Of a DNA stretch of 64,000 nt, positions 12,101-24,166 are shown piece by piece; the stretch's first letter is position 1; the number at the start of each line of letters is the position of its first letter. The DNA is from Clitoria ternatea. Taxonomy: Eukaryota > Streptophyta > Magnoliopsida > Fabales > Fabaceae. Below the pieces are notes generated by a model. That model did not search any database, was not told the origin of the DNA, and saw nothing but the letters and a program-made list of their open reading frames with translations. Both the position numbers and the translations under genes were made by a program. Location of the stretch: NCBI GenBank assembly GCA_037962975.1, contig CM075669.1, forward strand, positions 123,086,501 to 123,150,500, written 5' to 3'.

Positions 12101-12619
12101 AAAAAATGCAATGGAGAAGGAAGAGAGAGAAGAAAGGAAAGAGGATGTAAAAAATTGGTCCTGGCCCAATGGTTAAAGTGTCACCTTTTTACTTTTGTCC
12201 AATGGCTTATGAAACCTTATTGTCCAATGGTTATAAGAGTGAAAAGAGAGAGGGAAAATGTACACAGCAATTAGAAGAGAAGAAAAAAGGAATTTGTATT
12301 TTCTTTTAATTCTACTTCCCTTGTAATTTCGCCATTTACTATCATACGTTGTGTCCGTGTAAGTATATTCTCTATTCCAAAAGTTATTTTAATCATACCA
12401 CCATAACCACAATATTTATATTGTTATTCTAAACCCTTCAAATATCCAATTTTGACTAAATAGGTCCCACACCTTCCATTTAATCATTCAGTTTTAGTAA
12501 ATTTTAATTACCAATACATCGCAATTAATACTTAATTAATTTTCCTATACGTTTTGGGACATCAAATAATTAATTACCATCGTCTAATAATTTATTTTCT
12601 AAATTTTTGGGATATTACA
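9178..12619 (-). mobile_element. Tekay-like Ty3/gypsy remnant: leader, primer site and 3.1-kb 5' LTR
   Basis: A minus-strand LTR (12619-9507) has its 5' end reading TGTAATATCCCAAAAA and its 3' end at TGTGGCACC on the plus strand. Beside it is a tRNA-Met primer site (9490-9501, TGGTATCAGAGC on the minus strand) and about 310 bases of leader. The leader contains imperfect direct repeats around 'aaccatgctct' (9317, 9368, 9446, 9487). The Athila-like element has inserted in or cut the interior, so no coding sequence is visible. LTR length, termini and primer site resemble the complete Tekay element at 20998-31958. No ORF in this stretch is credible as a gene. Confidence 0.72.
9490..9501 (-). other. 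primer-binding site, tRNA-Met type
   Basis: Plus strand gctctgatacca, i.e. TGGTATCAGAGC on the minus strand, five bases from the LTR edge at 9507. It defines the orientation of the Tekay-like remnant. Confidence 0.85.
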
Positions 12620-15600
12620 ATAAGGCTATCTAATTGATTACCCTGAGTAACTTGTGCAGGATTTTACCCTAACTCTCTAGTAACCGATAGCAGATAGAAT
12701 TATAGAATTATACAGATTTTGGCCTCCAGGCTAACTTTTACAACCTCTAACTTTCCTGTTTGACCTTTAAATGCTACAAAACTTTATAGGCATTATTTAT
12801 GACTCATTTTAAACTTATTACTGTAATCCTGCTCAATTTTTTTTCAAAATCATAGGGTTATGTAGAAAATACATTTGAGTTATTTTTACTCAATTTCAAT
12901 ACCAAAAACCTATCAAATCCCATCAATTAGCAATTTCTTTTTAGACACAAGTTTCAAATATACCTAGGGATCTATTGGCACCTTCTGAGGACTCTGGATT
13001 CCACTGAAACTCAAAATCACCTATTCAGTTGGCTTATTTAGCCACTTTTCTCTTAAAACTCAATCTCAATTATTTTACTCTCTAGAATATTAACTCTAAA
13101 CCACAAGAATTTCTTTCCTATCGCATTATTAATAATGTTTACCAGCCAAACCTAAATTTTATCATGGAAGTTTCAATGCATAACTCATTTCAAGATCCAG
13201 ATCATTTAAACAACAATCATATTCTAAACTACCACAGTTATTCAATACACTTCATCATGGCTCAATGCCCACAAACATAACCATAATGACCTCTCCATAA
13301 TAATACAATTATCAATCTAATGGCTCAATGTCATTTCACAGTTCCTGGTCATCACCTATCATTTTCATCATCAACAACATATCATCATTCATTCTAAACA
13401 TATTCAACTATATCTATCAACCACATTAGCGATAAAGATGCACCAAGCATCACTTCTATAGTTCATCAGATATCAAAATATCTATCATCATGAACCATAC
13501 TCATCCCAAACATTATTACACATATATCTTAATTGCACATCCACTTGGCATTACTCCATAAGGCTCGTCTAGTATTGGTCTTCATGGTATCCACATGGTC
13601 CCTATCTTTAGTCACTAAATCAACAAGTAAAGGTAAGTGACTGACGATAATAAATTAATGGAAATAATTCAAAGTAAAGGAAAAGTATAAATTAGCTTAG
13701 GTTGCCACCTTGTTAGCATTTTTTCATCAATTCTTTTCATTAGTTAACACTGGATAGTATCTAAATTCTCAAATTTCAATCACATTATCACATTTAAACT
13801 CATACTCCATATTCTTAGCAATATTAATCAATATCTTAGATTTTCAAAATAGAAGTCAATTCAATGCACAACTGGCTCTCAATAAACATAGTCAAGAATC
13901 TCTAGTATCCAGATACTAATTAGATCGATTGTTAGTTAGTGGTTCTACCCGACCAACTATAAACCCTACTTGGTCCATCGAGCCCTCCCTGGTTCTCCAC
14001 CTCACTACTAGGTCATATATACCTGACTCTGGATAGCTAAACTAGGTCACGCTCAACCTTTAGAGCCAAGGGGTAAATTATATTGATCAATCATCCACAC
14101 CACACAATCATACAATATAACAAATATATCTCAATATCAATTTAATCAATTCTTAATACACTGTTCCGACACTACAACCATCACCCCGGGACCACAGCCA
14201 AGCTAGTCAAGCATATTTTCCTCTTTTTATTTCATTTTATATCACATTATAACTCCTCAATCACCAACACATCACTATTTCATCTTATTGTTTCATATCA
14301 AAATACACTCAATTACATATAGAAAATTATAATTCATCATTCCCACGTTCCAACATATAATTTCTCAATCCACATCATAATCCCACCAAGTTCATATATA
14401 AATATATATAATTTATCAATTTCCACATATCAATATCTATATTTTACCATATACATTATACATTCACATTATTAATTAATTCACCACATATTATCGTAAC
14501 ATAGTTAAACATTTTCAACATCATGTTAAAGAATTTAATGTACTTAGGCTATTATACAATTTCCCTATATGCTGAATAGGTGCTAAATATTATTTTCATG
14601 AATTTATATCCAAGAACAACCCCTTACCCTCGTTTCCAAGCTTCCGAAACTCTTTCTTAATGTCGGTTACATCAATTATCTAAAATTCAAGAATTTCAAG
14701 AATGGGATTAACATTTCAACCTTCAAAATCATAATCCACTTTATCGAAACAACCTCAAATTCATTTCAAATGTTTCCAAGGCTTACCTCCACTAGTTCTA
14801 TCCTTTCTTTCAAGCTCTACTTCGACTAATGGCTCGCTGACGTTTGGTTCGTCACCTAAATGCATTGAAACAAAAATCCATTAACATCGAATGCCATTTT
14901 TGAGTTCTAAAAGCTTGATTCTACCTCTTTCTTACACAAAAATATCAACATAAGAAAGACCCAATAATCCCCATTGATTATTCTATTTTTAGTTTAGAGC
15001 AAAAAGCCATGGAAACAGAAATTAAAGCTACCTTAATACTCACTCACTTCCATGATTCCAATTATGCGATCAATTTTGAGTTTCGCTAAAAGATTAAACC
15101 ATAATCAAGCTGAGATACACACGACCATGGGGGAAATAAGAAGAAGCTTTCTACTTTCCTTTCGTGTGTGAAAATGATGAAGATGAGGAAATAAAAGTGG
15201 TTTGGTCTTAAGGGTGTAATGGTTATATAGGATTGTTGGAGGATTTTGGATCTTCATCCTGAATCTTCTTTAGATCTAGGCTTTTCTCCACTTGAATTGC
15301 ACTATAAAACTGAATTCTGAACTTGTCTTGCCTAGGTTAAAATTCACATAAGGATGAAACATGAACAATTAGATGAAAACTCAAGAGGAATTATAAGGAG
15401 AAACTAGGATTGAAATAGAATCAATAGAGAGGAAGAGAGAGATCTACGGTTGACATCACTCTCTAGGGAAAGATAAGTCAAAAGTGATGATCTCCACCCT
15501 TGGAGAGGTCCAAATGATAAGATCCAGAGGGGAGAAAACTAAGCACCCTAGAAATCTTAGAGAGAGGAAAAATTACTCAATTTCACTAGAAATCTCACAA

Positions 15601-16208
15601 ATGAATTCTTAGCTACAATTTACAAAGGAAAAGCTTATATACTTCACCTAAATGATGGGCCTTGGTGCTCTCTTTGGCCTAAAAACTAAATCTTATACAA
15701 ATGGCCCAATTACATGGCCCAAAACTAGAAATATGCAATGTATAAAGCCCAAAAGTGGCCCAACTAACTTGGCCATGCAAGGCCCAAACTCCTAAAGCGT
15801 TTTTGGGCTTTCCTATAGTTAATTTTAAACAAAAGTATAAAATCCTTAAAATATTTACAAAATGTGTGTGAGGCACAAATGAGGCCCAAGACATCCTCCA
15901 ATCTCTATGTAGGCTCTATAGGCTCTATATGGGCTAGGTCCTTATCAAATGGTCTCTGTACCATTTTCCTTTTTATTTCCTAATTTATTTTCTTTTCCTT
16001 AAGTAAATACCCTTTTACTTTTCACCATTTGGTAACTTATATTTTAGCACCACACTTTAATTTAACTTTAATTCATAATTAATCACCTAAAATTATTCTT
16101 ATTTTATCACTTGTTAAAAATTCCCAAATAATTTAATTTAATGCTCAATAATACTTAATTAATTTTATATGGAAAAAAAAATTTTAATTTAACATCAAGG
16201 ATGTTATA
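12620..16208 (-). repeat. second giant Tekay-like LTR, partial
   Basis: The right end reads ggatgttata, i.e. TATAACATCC on the minus strand, one substitution from the TGTAACATCC start of the complete Tekay element at 20998. The content is AT-rich and non-coding throughout. It is cut at 12620 by the LTR of the neighbouring element, so that element inserted here (first five bases ATAAG would be its duplication). At least 3.6 kb is present, less the 725-bp solo LTR inside it. No interior sequence or gene is seen. Confidence 0.55.
15223..15947 (-). mobile_element. CRM-like solo LTR
   Basis: AATGG occurs directly on both sides (15218-15222 and 15948-15952), fitting a 5-bp target duplication, and excising the segment restores continuous AT-rich LTR sequence. 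Ends are TTATATAGG and CCTTATCA, so the left TG has become TT. A minus-strand TATATAAG lies at 15634-15641, and upstream on the minus strand are repeated GGCCCA boxes (15703-15790). The layout (TATA position, GGCCCA boxes, GA-rich leader) closely resembles the CRM LTR ending at 62643. A hypothetical 71-residue ORF here is a by-product. Confidence 0.6.
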
Positions 16209-16439
16209 TTTTCTTTCATACATAAAAACCCAATAAATTTTTAGAGTCATTGTCAGGGATTATAGACAAAAAGATAATGCCATTCACAAATTTGTAATTT
16301 GGGTGCTTGAGTGTTTTTTGTTTTTATTTTTGATTGATTGTGTAATTATGTGTGTATATATTTTCTTTTCTTTTAGGAGTATTGCTCTAGGTGCTAGACT
16401 TATACTCGTTCTCACTCAGTACTTTAGTTTTTGACCTTA
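16209..16439 (+). mobile_element. plus-strand Athila-like element: LTR end, primer site and leader (5' part)
   Basis: After the giant LTR come a few bases of LTR end and then AGAGTCATTGTCAGGGATT (about 16243-16261). This is a degraded version of the Athila tRNA-Asp primer site in plus orientation, where C-to-T changes explain most differences. The leader continues to CCTTA at 16435-16439, where a solo LTR is inserted. The same element resumes at 34986 with CCTTA and runs into a gag remnant near 35154. Confidence 0.6.
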
Positions 16440-16690
16440 TGTTGTGTTTTTATGGTATGAAAAAATAATATATTTTCAAAAAGGATTTAACAACGAGAAG
16501 TCTTCACACCTACAGGAAAATGCACCCATTAGTGTAGTACTTAAGATATTTAAGACCATAAATGTCAAACCCACAAAGAGTATAATAACAACCATCTAAT
16601 GCCTAAGCTCTTTGAATGTTAAGTATTTGATAAAGAATTGTTTAATGAATTAAAAAACAAATTGCATAAAAGTAAAAGTGGAATTAGTGT

Positions 16691-16700
16691 AATAGAACAA
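16691..16700. repeat. MULE target-site duplication, left copy
   Basis: AATAGAACAA, repeated exactly at 32731-32740. A 9-11 bp duplication is the hallmark of Mutator-family insertion. Confidence 0.9.
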
Positions 16701-16890
16701 GACATATCACCTAGTTGGTCCCTGACTCCGTTAGTGTTGGACAATTAGGTCCTCGGCTTAGTACGTTGGACCTTTTCATCCCCCACGTCCATCATTATCA
16801 GAAACTTAGGTCCCTGCCGTTAACATACCCTAAATGTCTGTTGGGTTTAGGTGACGTGGGTCATTAATTGCCAACGAGGCGTGCCACGAT
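16701..16890 (+). repeat. MULE left terminal inverted repeat
   Basis: Matches the reverse complement of 32541-32730 with scattered differences, including the blocks AGTTGGTCCCT, GGACAATTAGGTCCTC, CATCCCCCACGTC and TGTTGGGTTTAGGTGACGTG. Weaker similarity may continue about 40 bases further in. It ends just before a 5' UTR-like, pyrimidine-rich stretch with repeated 'aaccctaa' (16990-17110). Confidence 0.9.
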
Positions 16891-17299
16891 GTTATTCCCA
16901 TTAGAAACCCAAGGTCCGAACGTCGTCATTTAGTGTTATTGCATCAGAAAACATAAGGGGCCAAGGACATTTACTTTGTCTCTCATACTTTAAAGCCCTA
17001 ATTTCCCCAATTCTCTCAAATCACTCTCATTCTACAAAACCCTAATTACCCATTCCCCCAATTCTCTCAAATATCTCACGGAAACCCTAAAGTGAAACCC
17101 AAAGCCCTCAATTCCTTGACGTCCTCAAGGTTCATGTTCGACGGTGCTCATGGTTAGTAAACCCTTGTCGTCAGTGATGGGAACTACCGTTCAGGTTAGT
17201 AAACCCTAAACCCCAATGTTTTTTTATGCTTTCGAACATTTTTTTGGGGCTCAAACAATGTTATGGTTTTCAAATTTTTTTTGTAGGGTTTGGTATTGG

Positions 17300-17735
17300 A
17301 CCATGTCTTGTTAATGTATATTTCCTCTGAGTTTTATGTTAATGTATGTTCCCTTTGTATTTTATGGGTTTTGAAACAAGTTATGTAGGGCTCAAACATG
17401 TTTGAGTTCCCTATGTATTTTCTGTAGGGTTCGAAGATTTTTGAGTTCTTTGTTAATGGACTGGACAATATCTTGTTAGTGTATTTTGTGAGTTATGTGT
17501 TAATGAATATTTTAAGTGGCCTATTAATGTATATTCCCTTTGTTGTGTCATATTAGTGTATGTTTGGAGTTGAGTTAATGTATGTTTCAAATTCATTGTT
17601 AACGTATGTTTTGAGGGTATGTATTTTTTTAAGTTAATGTATGTTTTTAAGTTTATTGTTAATGTATATTCCCTCTATTTTAGGTTTGTTAGTGTATGTG
17701 TTAATGTATGTTTTAACTTCGTGTATTTTTTGAGT
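17300..17735. repeat. decayed repeats of (G)TTAATGTATGTT in the MULE 5' intron
   Basis: About a dozen imperfect copies of 'gttaatgtatgttt/attccct' lie between the 5' UTR and the first conserved transposase coding block. They probably sit in an intron: a donor-like CAG/GTTAGTAA occurs at 17193-17200. No coding content is recognised from about 16900 to 17785. Confidence 0.7.
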
Positions 17736-17785
17736 TTTTTGTTTACTCTGTTGATTTTATTGACACTGATTCCCCAAACAACCAT

Positions 17786-20068
17786 TTGATTCTGTTGTGT
17801 GTTAATATGGGTAGGATATTTGGGTTAGGCTTCATATCAAGGGTAGGTTTATGGTTGATGGGCAAGGCAGAAAAAGGATATAAAGGGGGTAAGGTTGAAT
17901 ATTGGGAGAGGCTGGACCTTGATTTCTTAGACTTCTTTTCCTTTGTTAGGTTTGCTGAGAATTATGGGTACTGTAGGTTAGAGAACATCTTTTAGTATGA
18001 CCTAAAGTTTGATCTAAATCAAGGGTTGAGCATCTAAAAGGGAGACAATGATTTATTGGACATGGTCAAGTGTGCTAAGGATAATCAATGGGTAGTGGAT
18101 GTGTATTATCAACATCTAGAGGATGAGACATTAGTTATGGAAGTTGATGGGTGGAACCATGTTGAAGCTGATAAGGTAAAAGTACTGGTTAGGGTAGATA
18201 ATGAGACTGAGGGTGGTAAAGTTGAGACTAGAAGACAAGATATTGGTTACAGTTCTAGGATCAATGATGAGGTAGTAGAGAATAGTGCTGAGGATGTAGT
18301 AGGTATTAATGAGGAAGTAGAAGGTAGTGATGAGACTAACGATGAAAAGGGAAGCCAGGATTATAGCAGGAAGAGGAAGGGAAAAACAGACACAAGGTGT
18401 AACAAAAAGAGGAAACAGAAAGGAAAAAGGAAGAGGAAGGCATAAGAGAATAGGAGGTCAGCCATTCCTACTATAGTGGATAATGATACTGAGTTTAAAG
18501 GTCAAGCTGAGGAAGGCTTTGGGGGAGATTCTACAGATTCATGGGTCTCAGAAGAGTTGAGAATACCTTAAGGTTCAGAGGATGAGACAAGAGAGGTATA
18601 TCCTCAGTTCAATGAGACAGCTACTTTTGAACACATAATGTTGGAGTGTGAGATGGAGTTTTCCTCACTTGCAGTCTTTAAACATGCTGTTAAGGATTAC
18701 ATTATACATTTAGGTAGGGAATTTAAATGGGTTAAGAATGATAAAATTAGAGCAAGGGCAAAGTGTAAAGACAAGAATTATGGCTGGGAAATATTTTGTA
18801 GTCTAAACCCAGTAAGGCAAGCTTACCAGATCAAGACTTTCAATGATCAACACTCATGTGTGAGGGTGTTCAAGAATGCAGCATGTGACCAACAGTGGGT
18901 TACAGGAAAGTTAGTCAAGTATTATGAGGGGGCAACACAATATTACATATTCAAGGGTGTATGAATTGTTTAGAGAAACGTACAAAGTGAAACTAGAGGA
19001 CAAGGTGATCTATAGGTCAATAAAAAGAGCAAGAGAAGTGATTGAAGGCAGTGAGAAGTAACAGTTTACCATGTTGTGGGACTACTGTGAGGAACTCTTG
19101 AAGAGGAACCCTGGGTCCACAGTTAAGATGGAATATGATCCATAACAACAAGGCTCACTAGTGTTCAACAGGTTGTACATTTGTTTGAAGGGGTGTAAAG
19201 ATAAATTTAGAGAGTGTTGAAGACTATTGGTGGGGCTTGATGGGTGTTTTTGAAAGGATATTATAGGGGGAAGTTGTTGACTGTTGTTGGACAGGATGCA
19301 AACAACCACATATGGCCCATTGCTTATTATGTATGTTAGGTTGAGAACAAAGATAACTAGAAGTGGTTTTTGGAGATGTTACATGCAGATGCAGGTGACT
19401 ACAAGGAAATGAGGCTTACCTTTATGAGTGACATGCAGAAGGTATAATTAATTATCAATTTTTGTTTTAAATTATTAATTCCTAAATTTTGGTGATAACT
19501 AATGATCTAATTTTGTCTTTGTGTTTCATGCAGGGTTTGATTCCTACACTTCAAGAAGTAATGTCTGGTGTTCCATACAGATATTGTGTTTGGGACCTAT
19601 GGCAGAACTTATCTAAACAATAGAGGGGGAAAGAGCCGAGGGGACTTCCGTGGTAAACAGCTTGGTTAACAACTACAAATGAATTTGAAAAAAATATATT
19701 GAAGATTAGGATGATGGATGAAAAGGCTTAGACATACTTGTGTAAGTTTCCAAAGTAGGCATGGAGCAAAGCCTTCTTTGATGAAAACTGTAAGGTGGAC
19801 TCAGGAAACTAACCCCACACCACCACAGACCCAGGATGTTATTGATGTCGCAGCCTCACAGCCCATGTCTTAGCCCATGTCTCAAACAGATACCATGACC
19901 CTTGTTAGGAGTAGTCCAAGGTTGGCAGCTCCTGCCAGGTCTCCACAGCCTGCTCAAGCAAGTGCCACAAGTTCACCACCCAACAACCAATATAATCTGA
20001 GGAGGAAGTTGCCACTCAAAAAACCAGGAGGCATGGTTTTCATAGATACCCTTGGATACAAGAAATGA
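17786..20068 (+). pseudogene. MuDR-type transposase, broken
   Basis: N-terminal blocks (17786-17995 and 18056-18445) carry GGKVEYWERLD and LDMVKCAKDNQWVVDVY, usual for plant MULE transposases, then an acidic and a Lys-rich segment. The MULE DNA-binding domain follows (18638-18964: F..AVKDYIIHLGREFKWVKND, C..KDKNYGW, H). The DDE core shows D in GQDANNH (19291) and D in FMSDMQKG (19430-19432). A canonical 92-bp intron lies at 19442-19533. The zinc-binding C-x2-H downstream reads CVWD (19584-19596), so the His is lost. Homology stops at about 19800 and jumps to a basic C-terminal tail (19877-20068), so the region with the third acidic residue and SWIM finger appears deleted. Several in-frame stops occur (e.g. 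17994, 18443, 18570, 18962). Confidence 0.85.
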
Positions 20069-20797
20069 TCATGTCCATGTTCTTGAATAATACTTTTATG
20101 AGAATGGTTTTATGATGGTCCTGTAATGTTTATTAATTCTAGGTCCTGTGATGTATGACAATTCTAGGTCTATGTACTAGACACAAAAACTTTTATGTGT
20201 TTAGTAGTTTTTTCAGGTTCTGTGATGTATGACTTGTACCTATAGGACAATGGTTTTATGTATTCAACAATGGTTTTATTTATACAACAATGTCTTTATG
20301 TAGTTGCTTTCGAGGTCCATGTGATGTTTCAAATATGGTTTCATGATGTTGCTTTCTAGGTCTTATGATGCATAAAATGTTTCAAATATGGTTTCATATT
20401 GTTACTGTCCAGGTCTTGTGATGTTTCAAATACTAGAATTATTGCATTTGGTTTGGAATATAATTAATGGAACAAAATGATAGCCAACAAACCAAAATCA
20501 AAATCATGCATATATTTGCTCAATTCATCATCATAACTAAGCTTCTTAATTCCATTAATTCCATTAACTCTATTAATTCCATTAACTCTATTAATTGGAC
20601 ATCACCCGTTTACAGTTCCAGCTTACATATTTGCTACATAAAATGGACCCTAAATGCTAAAATCTTCAATATATGACAACCTAGAACTTGGTATGCAGAA
20701 ACACAATACTTATATACATTCAAAATAGGATCCTCATTACAAACTGGATAATTATAACAACATCCTCTATTACACTTTTATAAGCATAACAACCCCA
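20069..20797. other. MULE 3' region between the two convergent genes; short repeats, no ORF
   Basis: It contains imperfect repeats of 'ggtcctgtgatgtatgac' (20110-20430), probably transposase 3' UTR. A short tandem of 'attccattaactct' type lies at about 20548-20598. A 69-residue frame over the tandem is low-complexity and not a gene. Confidence 0.6.
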
Positions 20798-20997
20798 TTA
20801 CACTTTTATCATCATAATCAACAACCCCATTACAAAAAAGAAGACTATAACACAATGACTAACCAAAAGCATCTTCAACTTTAGCAGTTCTTGTTGTGTT
20901 TCCATAAACCCTTTCTTGACCAACGATTCCACTTGGGCCGTGGCTTCATAAACACCCCTATCAACATCATATTTCTGCCCTAACATCACAGACTCCA

Positions 20998-23900
20998 TGT
21001 AACACCTTATCTCTTGCAACTAATAATTCCAAAAATATAAGAAACTTTTTTCACAAAAACAGGCACGTATTATTCGATATAGAAGGAAGCAGGCAAGGGA
21101 AGAATGAAAAGCATTCATACGCATATAGCAACCTACAGAGAGGCTAAGACTGGGACCGGCTCATTGGGTTTATCGTAACACACCAACAATGGGCAGATTA
21201 CACAACACCGTTTGCTCGCTCAGACGGGGTCTGACACCGTCTAGGAGGAGTAAGGTAATGCAGCAGCGGATAGAGGGAATTCCACAAGGACAACTTTCCT
21301 TCGCGCAACACTGGTCACTCAATAGGAGGAAATAGATAAGGGAAAGATGTTAATACATTCACACGCGTAGCACTCGGAAGAAGGGCGGAGTTCGAATCAT
21401 CCTACTTGGCTAGGCGGGGTATGTGTGTCCTGGGCGGACTCCATGGCGAAGGTGGCCTGCTCAACCCTTGTCTCACACCGCCTAAACGACGTGTGGCAAT
21501 GCAACATCAGACTTGAAACTCTTCAAGTAAACCTTACACTAGCGTCTATTCGTTTCTACGGGCTGACCCTTTCTCAGAGAACGCTGGACGTTCAGCTTCA
21601 GAGGACAGGGAAGAAGAAGAGAGATATACATATGCAGGAGTAGTTTGTGAAGAAAAGAGGAAGTGATTACACCGCCGTCCAGTTCGGCAAGGCACAACAA
21701 CGCCTGGATGGACTACATCACAACATTCACTTACTCAGGCGATGTCCAACACCGCCCTGCGAGACAATAATGCGACAACGGAGAAGGTACATAGGCGGAG
21801 TCTCACGTTGATATCTGCTTGCTTCAGCATGGTTCCACGCACTTGGGCGAACCGTCCTAGTTACTTGGGCGAGGTATAACACCGCCTAAGCGAGGTCAGC
21901 ACAACGCCCCACAAACACAAGGGAATTTCTCAATCGGATATGGACAAGGGTTCACTCGATAAATCCTCACGCTCGCACTTCGCTTAGAAAACGGGAAGTT
22001 ACAATGTACATATGTGGTAGTAGGTTGTGGGGGAAGGAAGGGCCGAACCTATTCCGCCAAACTCAACTATTTATGACAACGCCTGGGTGGACTCAACCAC
22101 AACGCCCAAAACAGAGGTCAACACCGGGGTCTGGATTGCATTAGCATCACAACGGATAGGAAAGGATAATGGGCGGTATCTCACCCTGATAATTACTCGC
22201 TTCAGCGCGAGTCCTCACGCTTGGGTGAATTGCTCCCATACTTCGGGCGGGGTATGACTCCGCCCAAACGTATCCGACATAAGTCTTCCTAGAGACAACT
22301 CATAATTCACTTAGACTTGGCTATAACCTGCTAAATCATGCCGTCCCTGCGTATTCATTAAAGCACAAGCATGAAACAAGGTAGCACATAGCATGTCACA
22401 CACGAAACCATACATTCATATATATATAACAAGAGCATACGTCAATATTTACAAACACAAAATCGGATTTCTCCTTGTCAATAAGGTTCTATTTATCCCA
22501 AAACACCAACATCCGACATGAACCAGTCAGGACTTAATCTAACATCATATTAATTAAGCCTTCCAAATGCATCAGCACTTCGCCCAACGTTCCAGCCCTG
22601 CTTCTGGTCCTCATCTCGAGAGACATTCACTGAAAAATGGCCACTGCAGGGGTGAGCATCTTAAATTTTAAATGATAGATACCGACTCAGGTTATCTGCC
22701 AATTGCACAACCATACATATACGTACAACATGATAAAAAATCAATTTCAACAACATTAACAGTAGTAGTAATATTAACAATGATAAGCACAGAAGGTTTC
22801 GCTCGGTTCTGCATCGTGTGTATCGGTCAGACATTGCAACGTAGGCATCACAGCCTTTTTATACATAGCTCTCAGCTATCAGATCAGCTCCCAGCTGCTT
22901 GGCCGTTTTACAGGTACCCAACCATTTGTCCACAGGTGACACCAACGCTCTCAGCGCCAACGGCGGTGTTCACAGACAGCCCGAGTCCCACTCAAGGGCT
23001 ACCCCGAGTCCCACTCAAGGATTTTACAGCGTCCCACGCTGGATGACCGAAGGTAGTTTCTCACACTACGTGCTCCCAGCACAACGCATCCCATGCGCCA
23101 CATGCGGATTCAACGTACAACATTTATTTCTCGCATGCATTCTCGCATTCAAGCACACACACACACCATGCAATCAGTAGTACACATTATCCGGACTCAA
23201 TATATAGCTTCCATGCAATCAGTTATCATTCCATATTCAGACTTCCACAACATTTCGTTCGATCAAGACATGCAATTGGTTTACAGCTTCATTCAACGCA
23301 TGTATCATTCTAAAAATCACAAGTTCAGTCAGGCATTTCAAGTTATCACAACCTATCATGCAATCGATGTAAGACAGTGTCGAAAATCCATTTAAAGAAG
23401 GCATTTCCTACATGCAAACAATTTAATAGCAGTCATATCAACTTATGCATTTCCATAACCTGGGTAGCTTCAGTCAGACATTCATATCAACACAACACAA
23501 CATGCAAACTGAGATCCTGCAACACATACATCTGTGAGAAAGGTGCTAACATGCAACACTCGTCTTTCACTCATCATGCAACTGGATTGTACACATTCAC
23601 ATGCAACACAATACACAATCAGAGCACGGGTACAGCAAGCATTATCATTCGGAACCTGTTCATAACCCATGCACTTAAAATAGAAGATACTCCCCCTACC
23701 ACTCGCAAAACTCCAAGGAACTTTTCTGCTTGAGGGGTGGTTCTGCTCCCTGCTGCGTCACTTGACGATCGTCCCTTCTTGTGTGGGGGTTCCACTCTAC
23801 TGTAGCACCGTCACTCGACTCTTCGAAGCAGGAATGGACTGGAGGGCAGAGAAGGAAAGAGAGGAAACAAGAGAAAAGAAGAACGAAGAAGGAAGCTCGC

Positions 23901-24113
23901 TGGGTTTCTGTGTGAAGAGCATGACCATCACCTGAATATATATACTCGCGCGGAGTGCAGTATGGTGGGATGGGGAAACGCGATAATCCTGCCCATGCCA
24001 CCATGCTTTCACGTTAATTATCCTGTTGCATCATAGTTAATTAAATTAAGGGAGGTGTTGACTTGTTGACTTTTATTTAACTTAGTTGCTTTAATTAAAA
24101 TGGGGATGTTACA
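20998..24113 (-). repeat. 3' LTR of the Tekay element
   Basis: Near-identical to 28841-31958. It contains repeated TTGGGCG / CGCCCAA and CACCGCC motifs (21170-22260), some paired about 21-22 bp apart, e.g. 21853 with 21875. Several 60-124 residue frames inside the LTR occur in both copies but show no protein-like features and are not annotated. Confidence 0.95.
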
Positions 24114-24127
24114 GTTCTCCCCCACTT
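24114..24127 (-). other. polypurine tract
   Basis: Minus strand AAGTGGGGGAGAAC immediately before the 3' LTR. It primes plus-strand DNA synthesis in retrotransposons. Confidence 0.88.
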
Positions 24128-24166
24128 GAAAAGAATTTCGTCCCCGAAATTCGGTCGGTGACTCAC

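Noticed and set aside
11810..12274. Small convergent frames as host genes
   Set aside because: They sit inside a giant LTR, have skewed AT/GA composition and no recognisable domain.
17144..17200. First coding exon of the MULE transposase
   Set aside because: An ATG and donor-like sites are present, but no transposase-like residues can be read; left as probable UTR/intron.
22672..23733. Frames of 93-124 residues in the Tekay LTR, repeated at 30517-31578
   Set aside because: They recur only because the LTR is duplicated; composition is low-complexity and no family features or start context are visible.
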